From the NCBI RefSeq assembly GCF_024733555.1, contig NZ_JANIOF010000006.1, positions 1 through 64,000 of the forward strand: 64,000 nucleotides of DNA. The letters are read 5' to 3'. Under the pieces are notes generated by a model. The model was not told where the DNA came from. It searched no databases and saw only the letters and a list, made by a program, of their open reading frames with translations. The stretch is from Paenibacillus sp. SC116 (GTDB lineage Bacteria; Bacillota; Bacilli; Paenibacillales; Paenibacillaceae). Shown piece after piece: positions 35,216-44,791 of the stretch (positions are counted from its first letter, which is position 1; each line of letters begins with the position of its first letter). The position numbers and the translations under genes were made by a program.

Positions 35216-36307
35216 ATGGGCTGGGGAAGACGATCGTGGTTACAGCGTATACTTGAGAGCTTGTCGATGAAACGGCATCGTCGCTGGGGACGACCTGCGC
35301 TGTTTACTAAGCCGAGAGTGCATAACCAATGGAATGAGAAGCGATGGAAAGGAACGAGGCGCTGGTCATCAAGTTCTTCGTCGGCGAGTAAGGAATCAAG
35401 CCGTGAAGTAGCTGTCTCTGACTATTCATCTTCATCTTCATCTGCAAAGTCTATGCGTTATGCAGGAGCTGGTTGGAAAAGCGCGCCTCCCAAACCAAAA
35501 CGCAGAAGAAGGGCATGGTTTATCGCATTCATTATTTTTGTGCTGCTAAGTGTTCAGTTGTTTCTTTATGTGGATAAGCATGTTCGCGGGCCAGTTATGC
35601 ATTTGGCAAAAATCCGCATTAAGCAGATGGCAACGAAAGCGATCAACAAAGCGATAAGTGACCAAGTAGCGCAAGGAAGAAAATTGGATAAGCTCATTGA
35701 ATGGAAGACGGATAATCGAGGAAAGGTAACGAGTTTCATCTTAAATTATAATGAACATATGCGGATTACTTCGGAGACGGCTAATATTGTTCAAAATGCG
35801 CTTCGTTCCACAGAAGAGTTCCATGACCATATTCCGCTCGGTCAAGCATTAGGTAGTGCTTTGATCGCTTCTTTTGGTCCTCGCATCCCTGTAAAGATGG
35901 AGCCGCAAGGCGCTGTGAAGGTTGAATTGGATACAAGGCCGATGGAAGTGGGCATCAATATGGTGCTCGTTGAAGTGTATATTAAAGTTGTGGAAGAGAT
36001 AGCGATTGTGATTCCATTCGATATGGAGCCTGAGGTAGTAGAAACGGAAATACCTATTTCCTATATGCTCGTAGTGGGAGATGTACCGATGTATTACTAT
36101 GATGGCAATGGGAAGCCGGTCGGTACAAATTCGGACCAAGCTCCAGCGCTGTCATTGCCAGCGCAACCGCCTGCTGCTCCAGAACAAAGCAGAGGAATTA
36201 CGGTATCACCAGATGTGACGTTGCCATCTAATGGTTCCATTCAGGGGGGCGGAAACGATTCATCCTCAGGAATAAGTGAGGGAGTATCCACAGGCGAAGG
36301 CCATTGA
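35216..36307 (+). CDS. yunB: Sporulation protein YunB
   Basis: The product is 363 residues. A basic Ser-rich N-terminus of about 95 residues, longer than in B. subtilis YunB, precedes one membrane helix (about 102-122). The YunB core (about 125-300) has GQALGSALIASFGPRIPVKMEPQG, and a Pro/Gly/Ser-rich tail follows. YunB is a SigE-dependent sporulation membrane protein. The ATG at 35216 follows AAAAGGGGGAACG. The lytH-like gene and lipA are nearby, as in Bacillus. Confidence 0.88.
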   Translation: MGWGRRSWLQRILESLSMKRHRRWGRPALFTKPRVHNQWNEKRWKGTRRWSSSSSSASKESSREVAVSDYSSSSSSAKSMRYAGAGWKSAPPKPKRRRRAWFIAFIIFVLLSVQLFLYVDKHVRGPVMHLAKIRIKQMATKAINKAISDQVAQGRKLDKLIEWKTDNRGKVTSFILNYNEHMRITSETANIVQNALRSTEEFHDHIPLGQALGSALIASFGPRIPVKMEPQGAVKVELDTRPMEVGINMVLVEVYIKVVEEIAIVIPFDMEPEVVETEIPISYMLVVGDVPMYYYDGNGKPVGTNSDQAPALSLPAQPPAAPEQSRGITVSPDVTLPSNGSIQGGGNDSSSGISEGVSTGEGH

Positions 36308-36476
36308 GGTCATTCGATTATTAGTAAGACAGAGGATTGTATAAATGGAACAGATACAGACGATTTAGTAGTTTGAAAATAGGGCGGGCATTTATTCGTT
36401 TAGTGTAGTATTTGTTATGAGGATAAAGATCTGTGACATTTTTTAAAATGATATAACGATGCTGCCATGTTAAAAA

Positions 36477-36520
36477 GTCGAGTGTAGGATTCGAAAAAGA
36501 ATCTTAACTCGACCTTTTTT
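36477..36520 (+). terminator. Terminator in gap after yunB
   Basis: GTCGAG (36477-36482) with CTCGAC (36508-36513) encloses GATTC-GAATC, and six T follow. The rest of the 330-base gap between yunB and the convergent peptidase gene (36308-36640) is AT-rich, and I see no gene in it. Confidence 0.8.
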
Positions 36521-36640
36521 ATCAAGGACATGTGCAGAATGTTTTCCTAAAATTGACGACATTCGAAATTCATAGCCCAACCTAATTTTAGATCAGTGTT
36601 TTTCTAAAGCAGTTTCTATTCCACTATTGAATCCTTACAT

Positions 36641-37690
36641 TCATGAAGATTTTTTATCTTTGCGCAGCTTACGCTTGTCCATAGACTCCCATTGTTTCAA
36701 TGATGGATACGGATCAAAGGCGTATTCAATTAGGCCGCGGTCACGATAAATACCAAAGTGAAGATGGGGAGGAAACTTGCCCTGTGTTCCGGGTTTGCCG
36801 TAACCTGAGCTGCCTACCCAGCCGATAACTTGGCCAGGAGAGACGATATCCCCTTCTTTCAAGTCTTTCTGAAACCCAGACAGGTGAGCGTAATAGTGAT
36901 ACAGGTTGTCCGTATCTCTAATGCCAATGCGCCATCCGCCGTAGCGGTTCCAGCCTTTAATTTCTACAACCCCGTAACATGTGCTTCGGACGGGCACACC
37001 GTGTCTGGCAAATATATCGGTTCCTTCGTGTATGCGGAATCCACCGTAATGGCGCCCCATTCCCCATGTGCTTCGATAGGAATATATCGATTGCACTGGC
37101 AGTGGGAAAGCGCGATCTTTTAAATTCAGCTGATCAAAGCGCTCATAAATTTTAGCGAATTGCCTTATGCGCTGGACAGCTCTTGAATTCTGATAGTAAT
37201 TCCACAAGCCATTAGCGAAGTCTTCTTCCTGCAAGCCATAAGATCCGATAAAGTTGGCGACGCTGTAGAGCAAATCAAAATCATTATTTCGTTCAGCTCG
37301 ATTATCCCCGGAACCGTCTCGTCCAATACCGTTGAATAAAAGTATTGACTTCGGATTGTTGTCACTCATATCGGGATTGAGCATGCCTGCCCATTGGGGA
37401 GGCTCGATTACAATACTAACGACGGGAGCGGATCGTTCTCTCTTCTTCGGATTCGCGATTGTTATCGTTCGTTCATACTGATCGATAGCTGCTAAACGAT
37501 ACCAAGGAATACCTGTAACAGCGCTCATTTTATCGTATAGGATGCGTCGTTCAGCATCATCATTTTCAGTTTTTCGAACTTCAGCTGCTGAGGAAGCGGG
37601 CTTACTATAGGCCGCCGTTGATTTACTAAGTGACCCGCAACCTATGGCGGCAATCAGTACGAATACCAATAGGACAAAGGGACGTGGCAA
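36641..37690 (-). CDS. lytH: M23 metallopeptidase lipoprotein (LytH-like)
   Basis: The product is 349 residues. A signal peptide has a likely lipobox (AIGC, Cys18) and a long linker domain (about 45-195). The M23/LytM domain has HEGTDIFA and HLHFG, whose His/Asp residues bind zinc. B. subtilis LytH (YunA) trims muropeptides to single L-alanine in spore cortex precursor and lies between lipA and yunB, as here. The TTG at 37690 is supported by TTAGGAGG 8 bases upstream. It is divergent from lipA. Confidence 0.87.
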   Translation of the reverse strand: MPRPFVLLVFVLIAAIGCGSLSKSTAAYSKPASSAAEVRKTENDDAERRILYDKMSAVTGIPWYRLAAIDQYERTITIANPKKRERSAPVVSIVIEPPQWAGMLNPDMSDNNPKSILLFNGIGRDGSGDNRAERNNDFDLLYSVANFIGSYGLQEEDFANGLWNYYQNSRAVQRIRQFAKIYERFDQLNLKDRAFPLPVQSIYSYRSTWGMGRHYGGFRIHEGTDIFARHGVPVRSTCYGVVEIKGWNRYGGWRIGIRDTDNLYHYYAHLSGFQKDLKEGDIVSPGQVIGWVGSSGYGKPGTQGKFPPHLHFGIYRDRGLIEYAFDPYPSLKQWESMDKRKLRKDKKSS

Positions 37691-37834
37691 TGGGGATACC
37701 TCCTAACCATAGCTGCATGTAACCAGAATGTTCACTATATGTAGCATGTGCCACAATCGATTTCTTATGCTGTCAAATTGACTTAAATCTTAATGAATTC
37801 CGTGCAGGCAAAGGTATGGATTTTTAACCATTCA

Positions 37835-37843
37835 TGTTATAAT
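37835..37843 (+). promoter_or_regulatory. Extended -10 promoter for lipA
   Basis: TG-T-TATAAT is an extended -10 element. The -35 region 17 bases upstream (TATGGA, 37815-37820) is weak, which fits the reliance of extended -10 promoters on the TG motif. The lipA start codon is about 58 bases downstream. Confidence 0.6.
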
Positions 37844-37900
37844 ACTGATACTGAATTAGGTCAAGGACAAGCGAACCGAGAAAGAAGGTAGTAGAACTTC

Positions 37901-38788
37901 ATGAAGAAAAAAGCGCAAGCTAAACCCGATTGGATACGCATCAAGCTGACCACAGGTGAAAATTATTCCGAAATTAAGGATATGATGCGCAGTAAGACGC
38001 TGCATACGGTCTGTGAAGAAGCGCGCTGTCCCAACATATATGAGTGCTGGGCTAATCGTACTGCAACTTTCATGATTCTCGGCGATATTTGTACACGTGC
38101 ATGTCGTTTCTGTGCGGTTAATACAGGGATGCCGACTGAACTGGATCTTCAAGAGCCAGAGCGTGTTGCAGAAGCAGCTGAGCAAATGCAATTGCGTCAT
38201 TGTGTAATTACATCTGTTGCTCGTGATGATCTCCAAGATGGGGGCGCATCTATATTCGCAGGCTCCATCAAGGCGGTACGCGGTCGGTTGCCTTTGTGCT
38301 CAGTTGAAACTCTGATTCCTGACTTTATGGGCAACTGGGATGCATTGAAAATCGTAATGGACGCTAAACCAGATATTTTGAACCATAATGTAGAGACGGT
38401 AGAACGTCTATCGGATCGTGTACGTGCGAAGGCGAAATACGAGCGTTCCTTAGAACTTCTTCGTCGTGCTAAAGAAATGCAGCCTGAGATTCCGACTAAA
38501 TCCAGTATTATGCTCGGGGTCGGAGAAGAATGGCACGAAATTCTTCAAACGATGGATGATTTGCGTGCAGTTAACTGTGATATCTTGACGGTCGGTCAAT
38601 ATTTGCAGCCAACTCCTAAGCATCTGTTTGTAGAGAAATACTACACACCAGAACAATTTGCAGAGCTTAAAGAAGAAGGATTAAAGCGCGGCTTCAGCCA
38701 TGTTGAGTCGGGACCACTTGTACGCAGCTCCTATCATGCGCATGAGCAAGTTAAGTCAGCGCAGGAGAACGTAGCGGCCAAGGCATAA
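37901..38788 (+). CDS. lipA: Lipoyl synthase
   Basis: The product is 295 residues. An auxiliary Fe-S cluster motif [12 protein letters not shown] and a radical-SAM motif CTRACRFC are present, followed by the conserved LNHNVETV and the C-terminal RSSYHA serine. LipA inserts two sulfurs into octanoyl groups on lipoyl domains, using SAM. Neighbours (lytH/yunB to the left, yutD to the right) match the Bacillus neighbourhood. GAAGGTAG precedes the ATG. Confidence 0.97.
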   Translation: MKKKAQAKPDWIRIKLTTGENYSEIKDMMRSKTLHTVCEEARCPNIYECWANRTATFMILGDICTRACRFCAVNTGMPTELDLQEPERVAEAAEQMQLRHCVITSVARDDLQDGGASIFAGSIKAVRGRLPLCSVETLIPDFMGNWDALKIVMDAKPDILNHNVETVERLSDRVRAKAKYERSLELLRRAKEMQPEIPTKSSIMLGVGEEWHEILQTMDDLRAVNCDILTVGQYLQPTPKHLFVEKYYTPEQFAELKEEGLKRGFSHVESGPLVRSSYHAHEQVKSAQENVAAKA

Positions 38789-38880
38789 CGCAATTCAAAA
38801 CATTTATGCATGGTAGGACGCGCTTCGCCGTTATGCTGCGGGCGGAATAGTACCGCGGCTCGGAGAAGGAGGAATAGAAC

Positions 38881-39693
38881 GTGATTCATATCGGCGGGAG
38901 AACGTATGAGATTGTTCATGAATATAGAAATGCGTGGAATCCGGATTTTTTCCGCGAACGATACAGCGAAGTTCTAGAGCGATATGATTATATACTTGGT
39001 GATTGGGGTTACAATCAACTTCGATTAAAGGGATTTTTTAAAGAAGGCCATCCAAAGTCATCGAAAGAGACGACAATTGCAAGTATGATGGATTATGTAA
39101 ATGAGTACTGTAATTTTGGTTGTGCTTATTTTGTCCTAGAACGAGTGGCTAATAAGGATGGACGTACAAATGCAGATTGGACAGAACTGCCTACAGAAGC
39201 GGAGCAGGAAGGCGCTGCGGCTTTGGAGGAAGTAAGGCTTGATGGTGATGGAGAAACCAAACCTGAAGGCATCAGCTTTCCAGTTCGCTCTTCCATAAAG
39301 GAAGGGGATGCTAATGAAACGGTTGCAGCCGGAATGATGCCTAATCGTTCTAAGCGGCATGCCCGTCCTGAACGCCATGAGCGTGGTCGTAATCGTTATA
39401 ATCGCTCAGCTCGTGAAGATAAGCCACAACAAGGCCAAGGTCGACAGGATCAGAAGGAACGCGCGGAGAAAACGGATCATCTTGAGCGGCAAGAGCGTCC
39501 AGATCGGAATGAACGTACGGAACGCAACAAGCCGAATCGCAATCGGACCAAAGCTCGTTCGAAGGCTCAAGTCAATCCAAGCTCAGCAGACTCGAACAAG
39601 CCTAATAAGCCGAATAAAGATGGTGGCTCACGCCGTAACGCTCACCGAGCTGCCCCAGATTCACGCCCATCAAGTCCACCAACGACAACGTAA
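38881..39693 (+). CDS. yutD: YutD-family protein with long charged tail
   Basis: The product is 270 residues. Residues 1-95 match YutD (EYRNAWNPDFFRERYSEVLE, DYILGDWGYNQLRLKGFF). The remaining 175 residues are a low-complexity, Arg/Lys/Glu/Asn-rich disordered tail not present in B. subtilis YutD. A basic disordered tail could bind RNA or acidic partners, which is speculative. The GTG at 38881 is supported by GAAGGAGGAAT 8 bases upstream. It lies 90 bases after lipA, as yutD lies near yutB/lipA in Bacillus. Confidence 0.85.
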   Translation: MIHIGGRTYEIVHEYRNAWNPDFFRERYSEVLERYDYILGDWGYNQLRLKGFFKEGHPKSSKETTIASMMDYVNEYCNFGCAYFVLERVANKDGRTNADWTELPTEAEQEGAAALEEVRLDGDGETKPEGISFPVRSSIKEGDANETVAAGMMPNRSKRHARPERHERGRNRYNRSAREDKPQQGQGRQDQKERAEKTDHLERQERPDRNERTERNKPNRNRTKARSKAQVNPSSADSNKPNKPNKDGGSRRNAHRAAPDSRPSSPPTTT

Positions 39694-39708
39694 TACAATT
39701 ATCACATA

Positions 39709-39757
39709 GAAAGGGCTGTCCCTTGAGTAGCTATTACTACTTGAGGGACAGCCCTTT
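39709..39757 (+). terminator. Bidirectional terminator between yutD and nadK
   Basis: GAAAGGGCTGTCCCT (39709-39723) pairs with AGGGACAGCCCTTTC (39744-39758), and the inner GAGTAG-CTATTA-CTACTT extends the stem. It lies between convergent genes. Confidence 0.85.
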
Positions 39758-39801
39758 CATGATGATAAGTGATATCAATCTTCAGGAATTTCAGAATTGT
39801 A

Positions 39802-40614
39802 TTACTCGTAGCCAAGAAATGCTTCACGTACGCGATTCCAGAATGGGAATGGCCGGTAGCGAACAAAGGTTACGGTTTGATCGGATACTTGACAGCGAAT
39901 AGACGATAAATTATCTAATGTTGAATTCAAATGATCAATAGTTAAGAGCAAACGTTGCTCCTTGCGTGAGAAAATATCAAAGTGATGATGCTTAGGTAAA
40001 ACGAGCGAAGAGCCTAATGTTCGGAATACCCTATTGTTTATAGAGGCAATTTCCGCTAGTTGTATAGAAGCGATCGATGGATGAACCATGGCGCCGCCCA
40101 AACTTTTGTTGTATGCAGTACTCCCTGATGGGGTAGACACGCAAATACCGTCTCCTCTAAACATTTCAAACAATTGGTCATTGATGTCGATCTGGGCTAC
40201 AAGTGTTCCGTCTATTCCTTTTAAAGTGAATTCATTAAGTGCTGTATACCTGGTTGTTTCTTGATGATGTGTAGTCACAATAAGATCGATTAATGGATAT
40301 TTGACGATCCTAGGCTGTAAGGTTTCAGCTTGATGGTGATTGCCCATTAGTTGAACGAGAAGTTCAATCTCATCGGCTTTCCAATCCGCATAGAACCCAA
40401 GATGCCCTGTATGAATACCGACGAAGGCTGTACTGTTAAGCTGGTCAATATAGCGGTGGAAAGCTTGCAGCATCGTGCCGTCCCCGCCTATGGAAACAAC
40501 GATGTCAGGCGACTCGTCATGATGAATTAATTGCTGTTCGGCTGCCAAATAATGAAATCGTTCTGTTAACTCGAGTGATAACTCATCTCCGCGATTCAAG
40601 ATTGCGTATTTCAA
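39802..40614 (-). CDS. nadK: NAD kinase
   Basis: The product is 270 residues. The signatures are VVSIGGDGTMLQAFHRY (GGDGT), an ALNEFTLKG motif and VSTPSGSTAYNKSLGGA. It phosphorylates NAD to NADP in the cytoplasm. The length is typical of the Firmicute short form (NadK2/YtdI-like). The TTG at 40614 is supported by AAAGGAG 8 bases upstream on the minus strand. It ends 45 bases from the yutD terminator. Confidence 0.95.
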   Translation of the reverse strand: MKYAILNRGDELSLELTERFHYLAAEQQLIHHDESPDIVVSIGGDGTMLQAFHRYIDQLNSTAFVGIHTGHLGFYADWKADEIELLVQLMGNHHQAETLQPRIVKYPLIDLIVTTHHQETTRYTALNEFTLKGIDGTLVAQIDINDQLFEMFRGDGICVSTPSGSTAYNKSLGGAMVHPSIASIQLAEIASINNRVFRTLGSSLVLPKHHHFDIFSRKEQRLLLTIDHLNSTLDNLSSIRCQVSDQTVTFVRYRPFPFWNRVREAFLGYE

Positions 40615-40739
40615 AGCGTTGGCTCCTTTGTGTGTTGTACATGTTTATGAACGATCATGTCCTCTTTAAAAAGAGGTCTTCCAGTCATTTAGTCATCTTC
40701 ATCTTAATATGTCTTTCATAGGAAAACAATCGCCAACTT

Positions 40740-41993
40740 TTATCGCAATAAGCGAATAATGCGAACGATGCAGGACCCGAAGAGGAGTAATAAGCAAATT
40801 CCTAATGTTAGGTATCCTCCCCATTGAAGGGAATGGACAACCCATGACCAGTTGGTATGTGGTTCTAAATGAGTTGCTGGCAATAAAAATGATGTCCATG
40901 CTGCTGAGTATGGAGCTAGCCATGGAAATAGCAGATAAGCAAACAATCCAGCAAGTATGCCATGGATAAGTCGTGCAATAAGAAATGGAGTATAACGCAA
41001 ATCTGATTCATTTAGCAAACTTGCCACCTGTGCATGTACAGACAATCCTGCCCACGATACGATCCAAGCTGCTGCTGTAACTTGCATGCGCAAGTCAGCG
41101 CCTTCTGCGCTTCCAGCTGCTTTTGCACCAAGCGTAACTTCAAATATACCGCCAGATAGTGCAGGTGCAAGTGATTCAGGCAAGTGTATCCATGATAATA
41201 CCGTTCGAAGCATATAGTCCCATGCTTTCATAATGCCAGCAGAACTGAGCAGCTCCATCATGACGGAGAAGAAAACGACAAGACCCCCCACAACCATCAT
41301 TAATTTTAAGGAAGATTGGATGGCTTGTGTTAATAACGTCCCTAATGGTCTTCCATCCTGCAACCGGGCTGTATGCATTGCTCGAAAAGCTGTAATCCAT
41401 ATTGATGATGAACGTGATGCTAATTGTTCAGCTGTGCCAGCGGATAAATGATTAGTGGCTGCGGTTGGGGGGGAACGATAAGCATGGAACCGCATTATAA
41501 TGCCAAGAAGTAGGCCAGCCCCGTAATGAGCAATGGCAAGTGGCAAAGCAAGAGCGGGGGTTCCAAAGAACCCCACGGCAACTGCTCCTATTAAAAAGAT
41601 CGGGTCCGATGTGGTTGTGAATGAGACGAGTCGCTCTCCCTCCTCGCGCGTAAGCAGTCCCTCAGATCGGAGTCTGGTTGTCAACTTGGCTCCTACAGGA
41701 TAGCCTGAAGCATATCCCATCGCTACGACGAATCCACCTACCCCTGGTACACGGAACAGCGGCCGCATAATGGGATCTAATAGTGCTCCGATTCCATGAA
41801 CAATGCCGAAACCTAGCAATGCTTCCGATATAATGAAGAATGGCAATAAAGAAGGGAACAGCACGTCCCACCATATACCTACTCCACGCAAGGCCGCTTG
41901 CAGAATAGATGCCGGATATTGCAACATAAGGGCGAATATTGCGCTTAACAACATAAAGCGGACAATGATCCCTATCTTAGTATACCAAGGCAT
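40740..41993 (-). CDS. ylbJ: YlbJ-like sporulation integral membrane protein
   Basis: The 417-residue product has about eight to ten membrane helices and two nucleoside-recognition (Gate) domains (PFFIISEALLGFGIV and FSVMMELLSSAGIM). It also carries the family motif GYASGYPVGAKL. YlbJ is needed for spore cortex in B. subtilis and is SigE-controlled. The ATG at 41993 has GGAGGGAG about 8 bases upstream, while the frame can extend to 42080 without a ribosome site. It is transcribed towards nadK. Confidence 0.9.
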   Translation of the reverse strand: MPWYTKIGIIVRFMLLSAIFALMLQYPASILQAALRGVGIWWDVLFPSLLPFFIISEALLGFGIVHGIGALLDPIMRPLFRVPGVGGFVVAMGYASGYPVGAKLTTRLRSEGLLTREEGERLVSFTTTSDPIFLIGAVAVGFFGTPALALPLAIAHYGAGLLLGIIMRFHAYRSPPTAATNHLSAGTAEQLASRSSSIWITAFRAMHTARLQDGRPLGTLLTQAIQSSLKLMMVVGGLVVFFSVMMELLSSAGIMKAWDYMLRTVLSWIHLPESLAPALSGGIFEVTLGAKAAGSAEGADLRMQVTAAAWIVSWAGLSVHAQVASLLNESDLRYTPFLIARLIHGILAGLFAYLLFPWLAPYSAAWTSFLLPATHLEPHTNWSWVVHSLQWGGYLTLGICLLLLFGSCIVRIIRLLR

Positions 41994-42226
41994 AAATGCT
42001 CTCCCTCCGCGTACCGTAAGGATATCTGTGGACAAGAGGTCCCAAAGGATCATATGAGCGGAATTGGACAAACATGACAATGGAATAGGGCTTTGTAATC
42101 AAAATGTAAAGAAACCGCTTGCATTTTTTAATATAAAAACGGCTATCCTTATGATACAATTTCATTAATTAATTGATGAAACGCTAAAGTAACCTAACTA
42201 CTTGGGGTTAAATAGGGGGGAGTCGA

Positions 42227-42322
42227 ATGAGTATTATAGCTGGTATCCTTGTTTGTGCTTTCGTATACGTCATTCGAGAGTCATTGATTAGTCCTACTGA
42301 AGAAGAGTGGAAATACTACTGA
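42227..42322 (+). CDS. 31-residue membrane peptide (unrecognised)
   Basis: The frame encodes 31 residues, with a hydrophobic start (MSIIAGILVCAFVYVIRES) and an acidic/aromatic tail (EEEWKYY). GGGGGGAG lies 5 bases ahead of the ATG, an extended -10 element (TG-A-TACAAT, 42152-42160) lies upstream, and a terminator follows 8 bases after the stop. It therefore looks like a real monocistronic gene. It could be a small membrane peptide, a sporulation protein or an entry protein of a stress response. Function is unknown. Confidence 0.7.
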   Translation: MSIIAGILVCAFVYVIRESLISPTEEEWKYY

Positions 42323-42330
42323 TAACCATG

Positions 42331-42359
42331 ACGCTGAACACACCGTTCGGCGTTTTTTT
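42331..42359 (+). terminator. Terminator after small membrane peptide gene
   Basis: ACGCTGAAC (42331-42339) pairs with GTTCGGCGT (42345-42353, one T-G pair), followed by six further T. Confidence 0.8.
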
Positions 42360-42412
42360 GTGATATAATGAGCCGAAACTTATGGTCACTTTATAGAAAG
42401 ATAGGTGAGAAA

Positions 42413-42793
42413 GTGAAGCGGTATCCTGGTACGATATATGAAGCATTAGGAGGAGAAGCGGTACTCCGCCAAGTGGTAGAGACGTTCTATCCTAAAGTAC
42501 AAGCACATCCATTAATTGGGCCATTGTTCCCTGAAAATATTGATCCTGTTGTAGAAAAACAGATATTATTTTTAACTCAATTTTTTGGTGGTCCTGCCGT
42601 TTATTCGGAATTATACGGGCATCCAATGATGCGAGCTAGGCACCTTCCATTTCCAATTACTCCGAAGCATGCAGATGCGTGGTTAAGCTGTATGGAAGCC
42701 GCAATGCAAGAAGTGAATATTGATCCAGAACTTTCACACTATATTCTTGAACGTTTGCGTGGTCCGGCGTATCACTTTGTGAATCAATCTTAG
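42413..42793 (+). CDS. Truncated hemoglobin, group II (YjbI-like)
   Basis: The product is 126 residues. YEALGGEAVLRQVVETFY, FLTQFFGGPAVYSELYGHP and RARHLPFPIT match TrHbO proteins, with the proximal His in the last motif. It binds heme and O2/NO. The GTG at 42413 gives the usual length, and the frame opens further upstream at ATG 42368, which lies in the terminator tail with no ribosome site. The following DUF2225 gene is on the same strand 32 bases away. Confidence 0.92.
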   Translation: MKRYPGTIYEALGGEAVLRQVVETFYPKVQAHPLIGPLFPENIDPVVEKQILFLTQFFGGPAVYSELYGHPMMRARHLPFPITPKHADAWLSCMEAAMQEVNIDPELSHYILERLRGPAYHFVNQS

Positions 42794-42825
42794 TCAGTCA
42801 ACAAATAAGAGGGGGCATATTGTAA

Positions 42826-43560
42826 ATGAATTCCTCGGCTGAAGTTGAGCCCTTGTATCAAATTGATGTTCACTGTCCTCAATGTGAGGCCACTTATCGA
42901 ACATCAAGAGTTCGCTCCCGATTTAAGCATGCGAAGCAGGTGGACAGCGACTTTTGTCAGCACTATACGAATGAGCGCTATAATCCTGACTATTATGTGG
43001 TGTATGTATGTGCTCACTGTGGCTGTGCGACGACAGAGAATAGCAAGAAGCAATGGACGGACAAGCAGAAGTCGCAGTTTCAAGAGCGGATCGGCAAGCA
43101 GTGGACTGCACGTGATTATGGGGGAGAGCGGAGCTGGGAGCTGGCTTTGCAAACGTACCAGTTGGCGGTACTGACCGCACAAACGATTCAAGAGAGCGAC
43201 AGAGTGCTGGCCGGGTTGCTTCATCATACAGCATGGCTGCATCGGTATCGGAACAATATAGAACAAGAAATGCGGTATTTGAAGTTTGCCCTGCAAGCCT
43301 ATGTATCTGTCTTTGAAAAAGAAGCTACCGAGCTAAATGATGCGAAACTTATTTATATAATGGGTGAGTTGTATCGTCGTCTTGGTCAATATCAGGATGC
43401 TGCTAAATGTTTTGCAAGGCTCATTCATGATAAGAAAATTTTGGATGCTGCAATGATTCGTGCAGCACGTGAGCAGTGGGCGGTTATGCGTGAAGAAATG
43501 CAAGCACAGAAGTTAGAAACCCCAGATGATATGTTCCAAGAAAAACGGATTGTATTATAA
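42826..43560 (+). CDS. DUF2225-family protein
   Basis: The product is 244 residues. Two CxxC-type pairs near the N-terminus (HCPQCE at about residue 17, then CAHCGC near 66) probably bind zinc, followed by a helical TPR-like region (about 90-220). DUF2225 proteins have no settled role. It is likely cotranscribed with the truncated hemoglobin gene. AGAGGGGGCA lies ahead of the ATG. Confidence 0.85.
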   Translation: MNSSAEVEPLYQIDVHCPQCEATYRTSRVRSRFKHAKQVDSDFCQHYTNERYNPDYYVVYVCAHCGCATTENSKKQWTDKQKSQFQERIGKQWTARDYGGERSWELALQTYQLAVLTAQTIQESDRVLAGLLHHTAWLHRYRNNIEQEMRYLKFALQAYVSVFEKEATELNDAKLIYIMGELYRRLGQYQDAAKCFARLIHDKKILDAAMIRAAREQWAVMREEMQAQKLETPDDMFQEKRIVL

Positions 43561-43626
43561 GGCTTATTTAAATGAATAATTGATCATAAGAAGTGAAATA
43601 TGAAATATAAGAACTTAAATGATAGA

Positions 43627-43671
43627 ACAAGCCATCCTATTATGCGCCGCAGCGTATTCAGGATGGCTTGT
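43627..43671 (+). terminator. Bidirectional terminator
   Basis: ACAAGCCATCCT (43627-43638) and AGGATGGCTTGT (43660-43671) are a perfect 12-bp inverted repeat with a 21-base loop between convergent genes. A GTGTTTTTA tail lies on the plus strand. Confidence 0.8.
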
Positions 43672-43719
43672 GTGTTTTTACTATCAGGTATACCTGTACT
43701 GTTTATGATAGCAAGCAAT

Positions 43720-44493
43720 CTAACCTTCTTTTTTGGCTTGGATAAGTGCAGATTGACCACGTAAACTAATAATTTGCTGCTTACTCGTTTGAATTCGGAA
43801 ATGATGTTGTGTCTCATGCGGAGCTTCCAACATTAGTTGAGTGAGTTCTTGCCGTACTTGATCAGATTGGCCCATACGCTTAAACCATTCATCAAATGCA
43901 AATGTTTTAGGGAACGTATACATACTTTCAATTGTAAATCCGCTGGATTCCAACATGCTAAACCATTCCCCTTTTTTTAGAGCGCGGTTGTGGCTAGGGT
44001 CCCTCTTCTTCTCAACAGTATTGTAAAAATGATCAAGCTGGTCTGATTCTGGCGCTACATTATCGATAATCAACAGTCGACCATTACGTTTAAGAACACG
44101 GTATGATTCTTGAATAAAGGAGTGGACATTAGGAAAATGGTGAGCGGCAATCCGACAGGTGACAATATCAAAACTGTGGTCTGCAAACGGTAGCTGTTCC
44201 GCATCGCCTTCTTCAAACTGGACATGTTGATGTCCATTACCCGTAATAAAAGATTCCGCACTTGCAAGTATTTCAGGTGTCATATCATAAGCGATAATAT
44301 GCTTGGCATACGGTGCCAATGCATTGGCAACATGCCCGCCTCCAGTGGCAATGTCGAGCACAGAAGAGTGATTCTCACTTAATGCCAGCATAACGAGCAG
44401 ATCTAAGTCTTTCCCTTTTGCATGAGTATGGCTTGAAACATATTTCGATGCATGTTGACCGAACTGCTGCATTACTTGCTTTTTGATATCCAT
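43720..44493 (-). CDS. SAM-dependent class I methyltransferase
   Basis: The product is 257 residues of the Methyltransf_11/UbiE-like type, with motif I VLDIATGGGHVANAL, the motif II acid D in AYDMTPEIL, and DIVTCRIAAHHFPN. B. subtilis YcgJ and related proteins are similar. The substrate is unknown. GAGGGGGCG precedes the ATG on the minus strand. It is monocistronic with a terminator beyond its 3' end. Confidence 0.88.
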   Translation of the reverse strand: MDIKKQVMQQFGQHASKYVSSHTHAKGKDLDLLVMLALSENHSSVLDIATGGGHVANALAPYAKHIIAYDMTPEILASAESFITGNGHQHVQFEEGDAEQLPFADHSFDIVTCRIAAHHFPNVHSFIQESYRVLKRNGRLLIIDNVAPESDQLDHFYNTVEKKRDPSHNRALKKGEWFSMLESSGFTIESMYTFPKTFAFDEWFKRMGQSDQVRQELTQLMLEAPHETQHHFRIQTSKQQIISLRGQSALIQAKKEG

Positions 44494-44660
44494 GGATACG
44501 CCCCCTCATTCAATTAGTTCCACTCCATGAAACTTAGTTTCATTAATATTACAACTGGATTATATCTAAATTGTTCCAAACGTGTAAAGGGGAATTTTGT
44601 ATAGTCATATTTGGCATATTGTTAATTTGAAGGATGAACGCATAAATGAGGGGAACGCAC

Positions 44661-44696
44661 AAAACCCCGGCGCTCTTGGGTAGAGTCAATCCGGGG
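44661..44696 (-). terminator. Minus-strand terminator
   Basis: CCCCGG (44665-44670) pairs with CCGGGG (44691-44696), and the minus strand then reads GTTTTGTG. It probably ends the two-gene small operon at 44792-45210. The rest of the 298-base gap (44494-44791) shows no gene. Confidence 0.6.
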
Positions 44697-44791
44697 CAAA
44701 TTGTTTTATAAGACCGCATAATCGCAATTGAAGGTAATTGAATGGATTGCAAATTCATTGTAATAGGAATAGAACACCTAATTCATAGTGA

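Noticed and set aside
44549-44758. 69-residue minus-strand frame between methyltransferase and small operon
   Set aside because: It contains the terminator stem of the upstream small operon and has no ribosome site.
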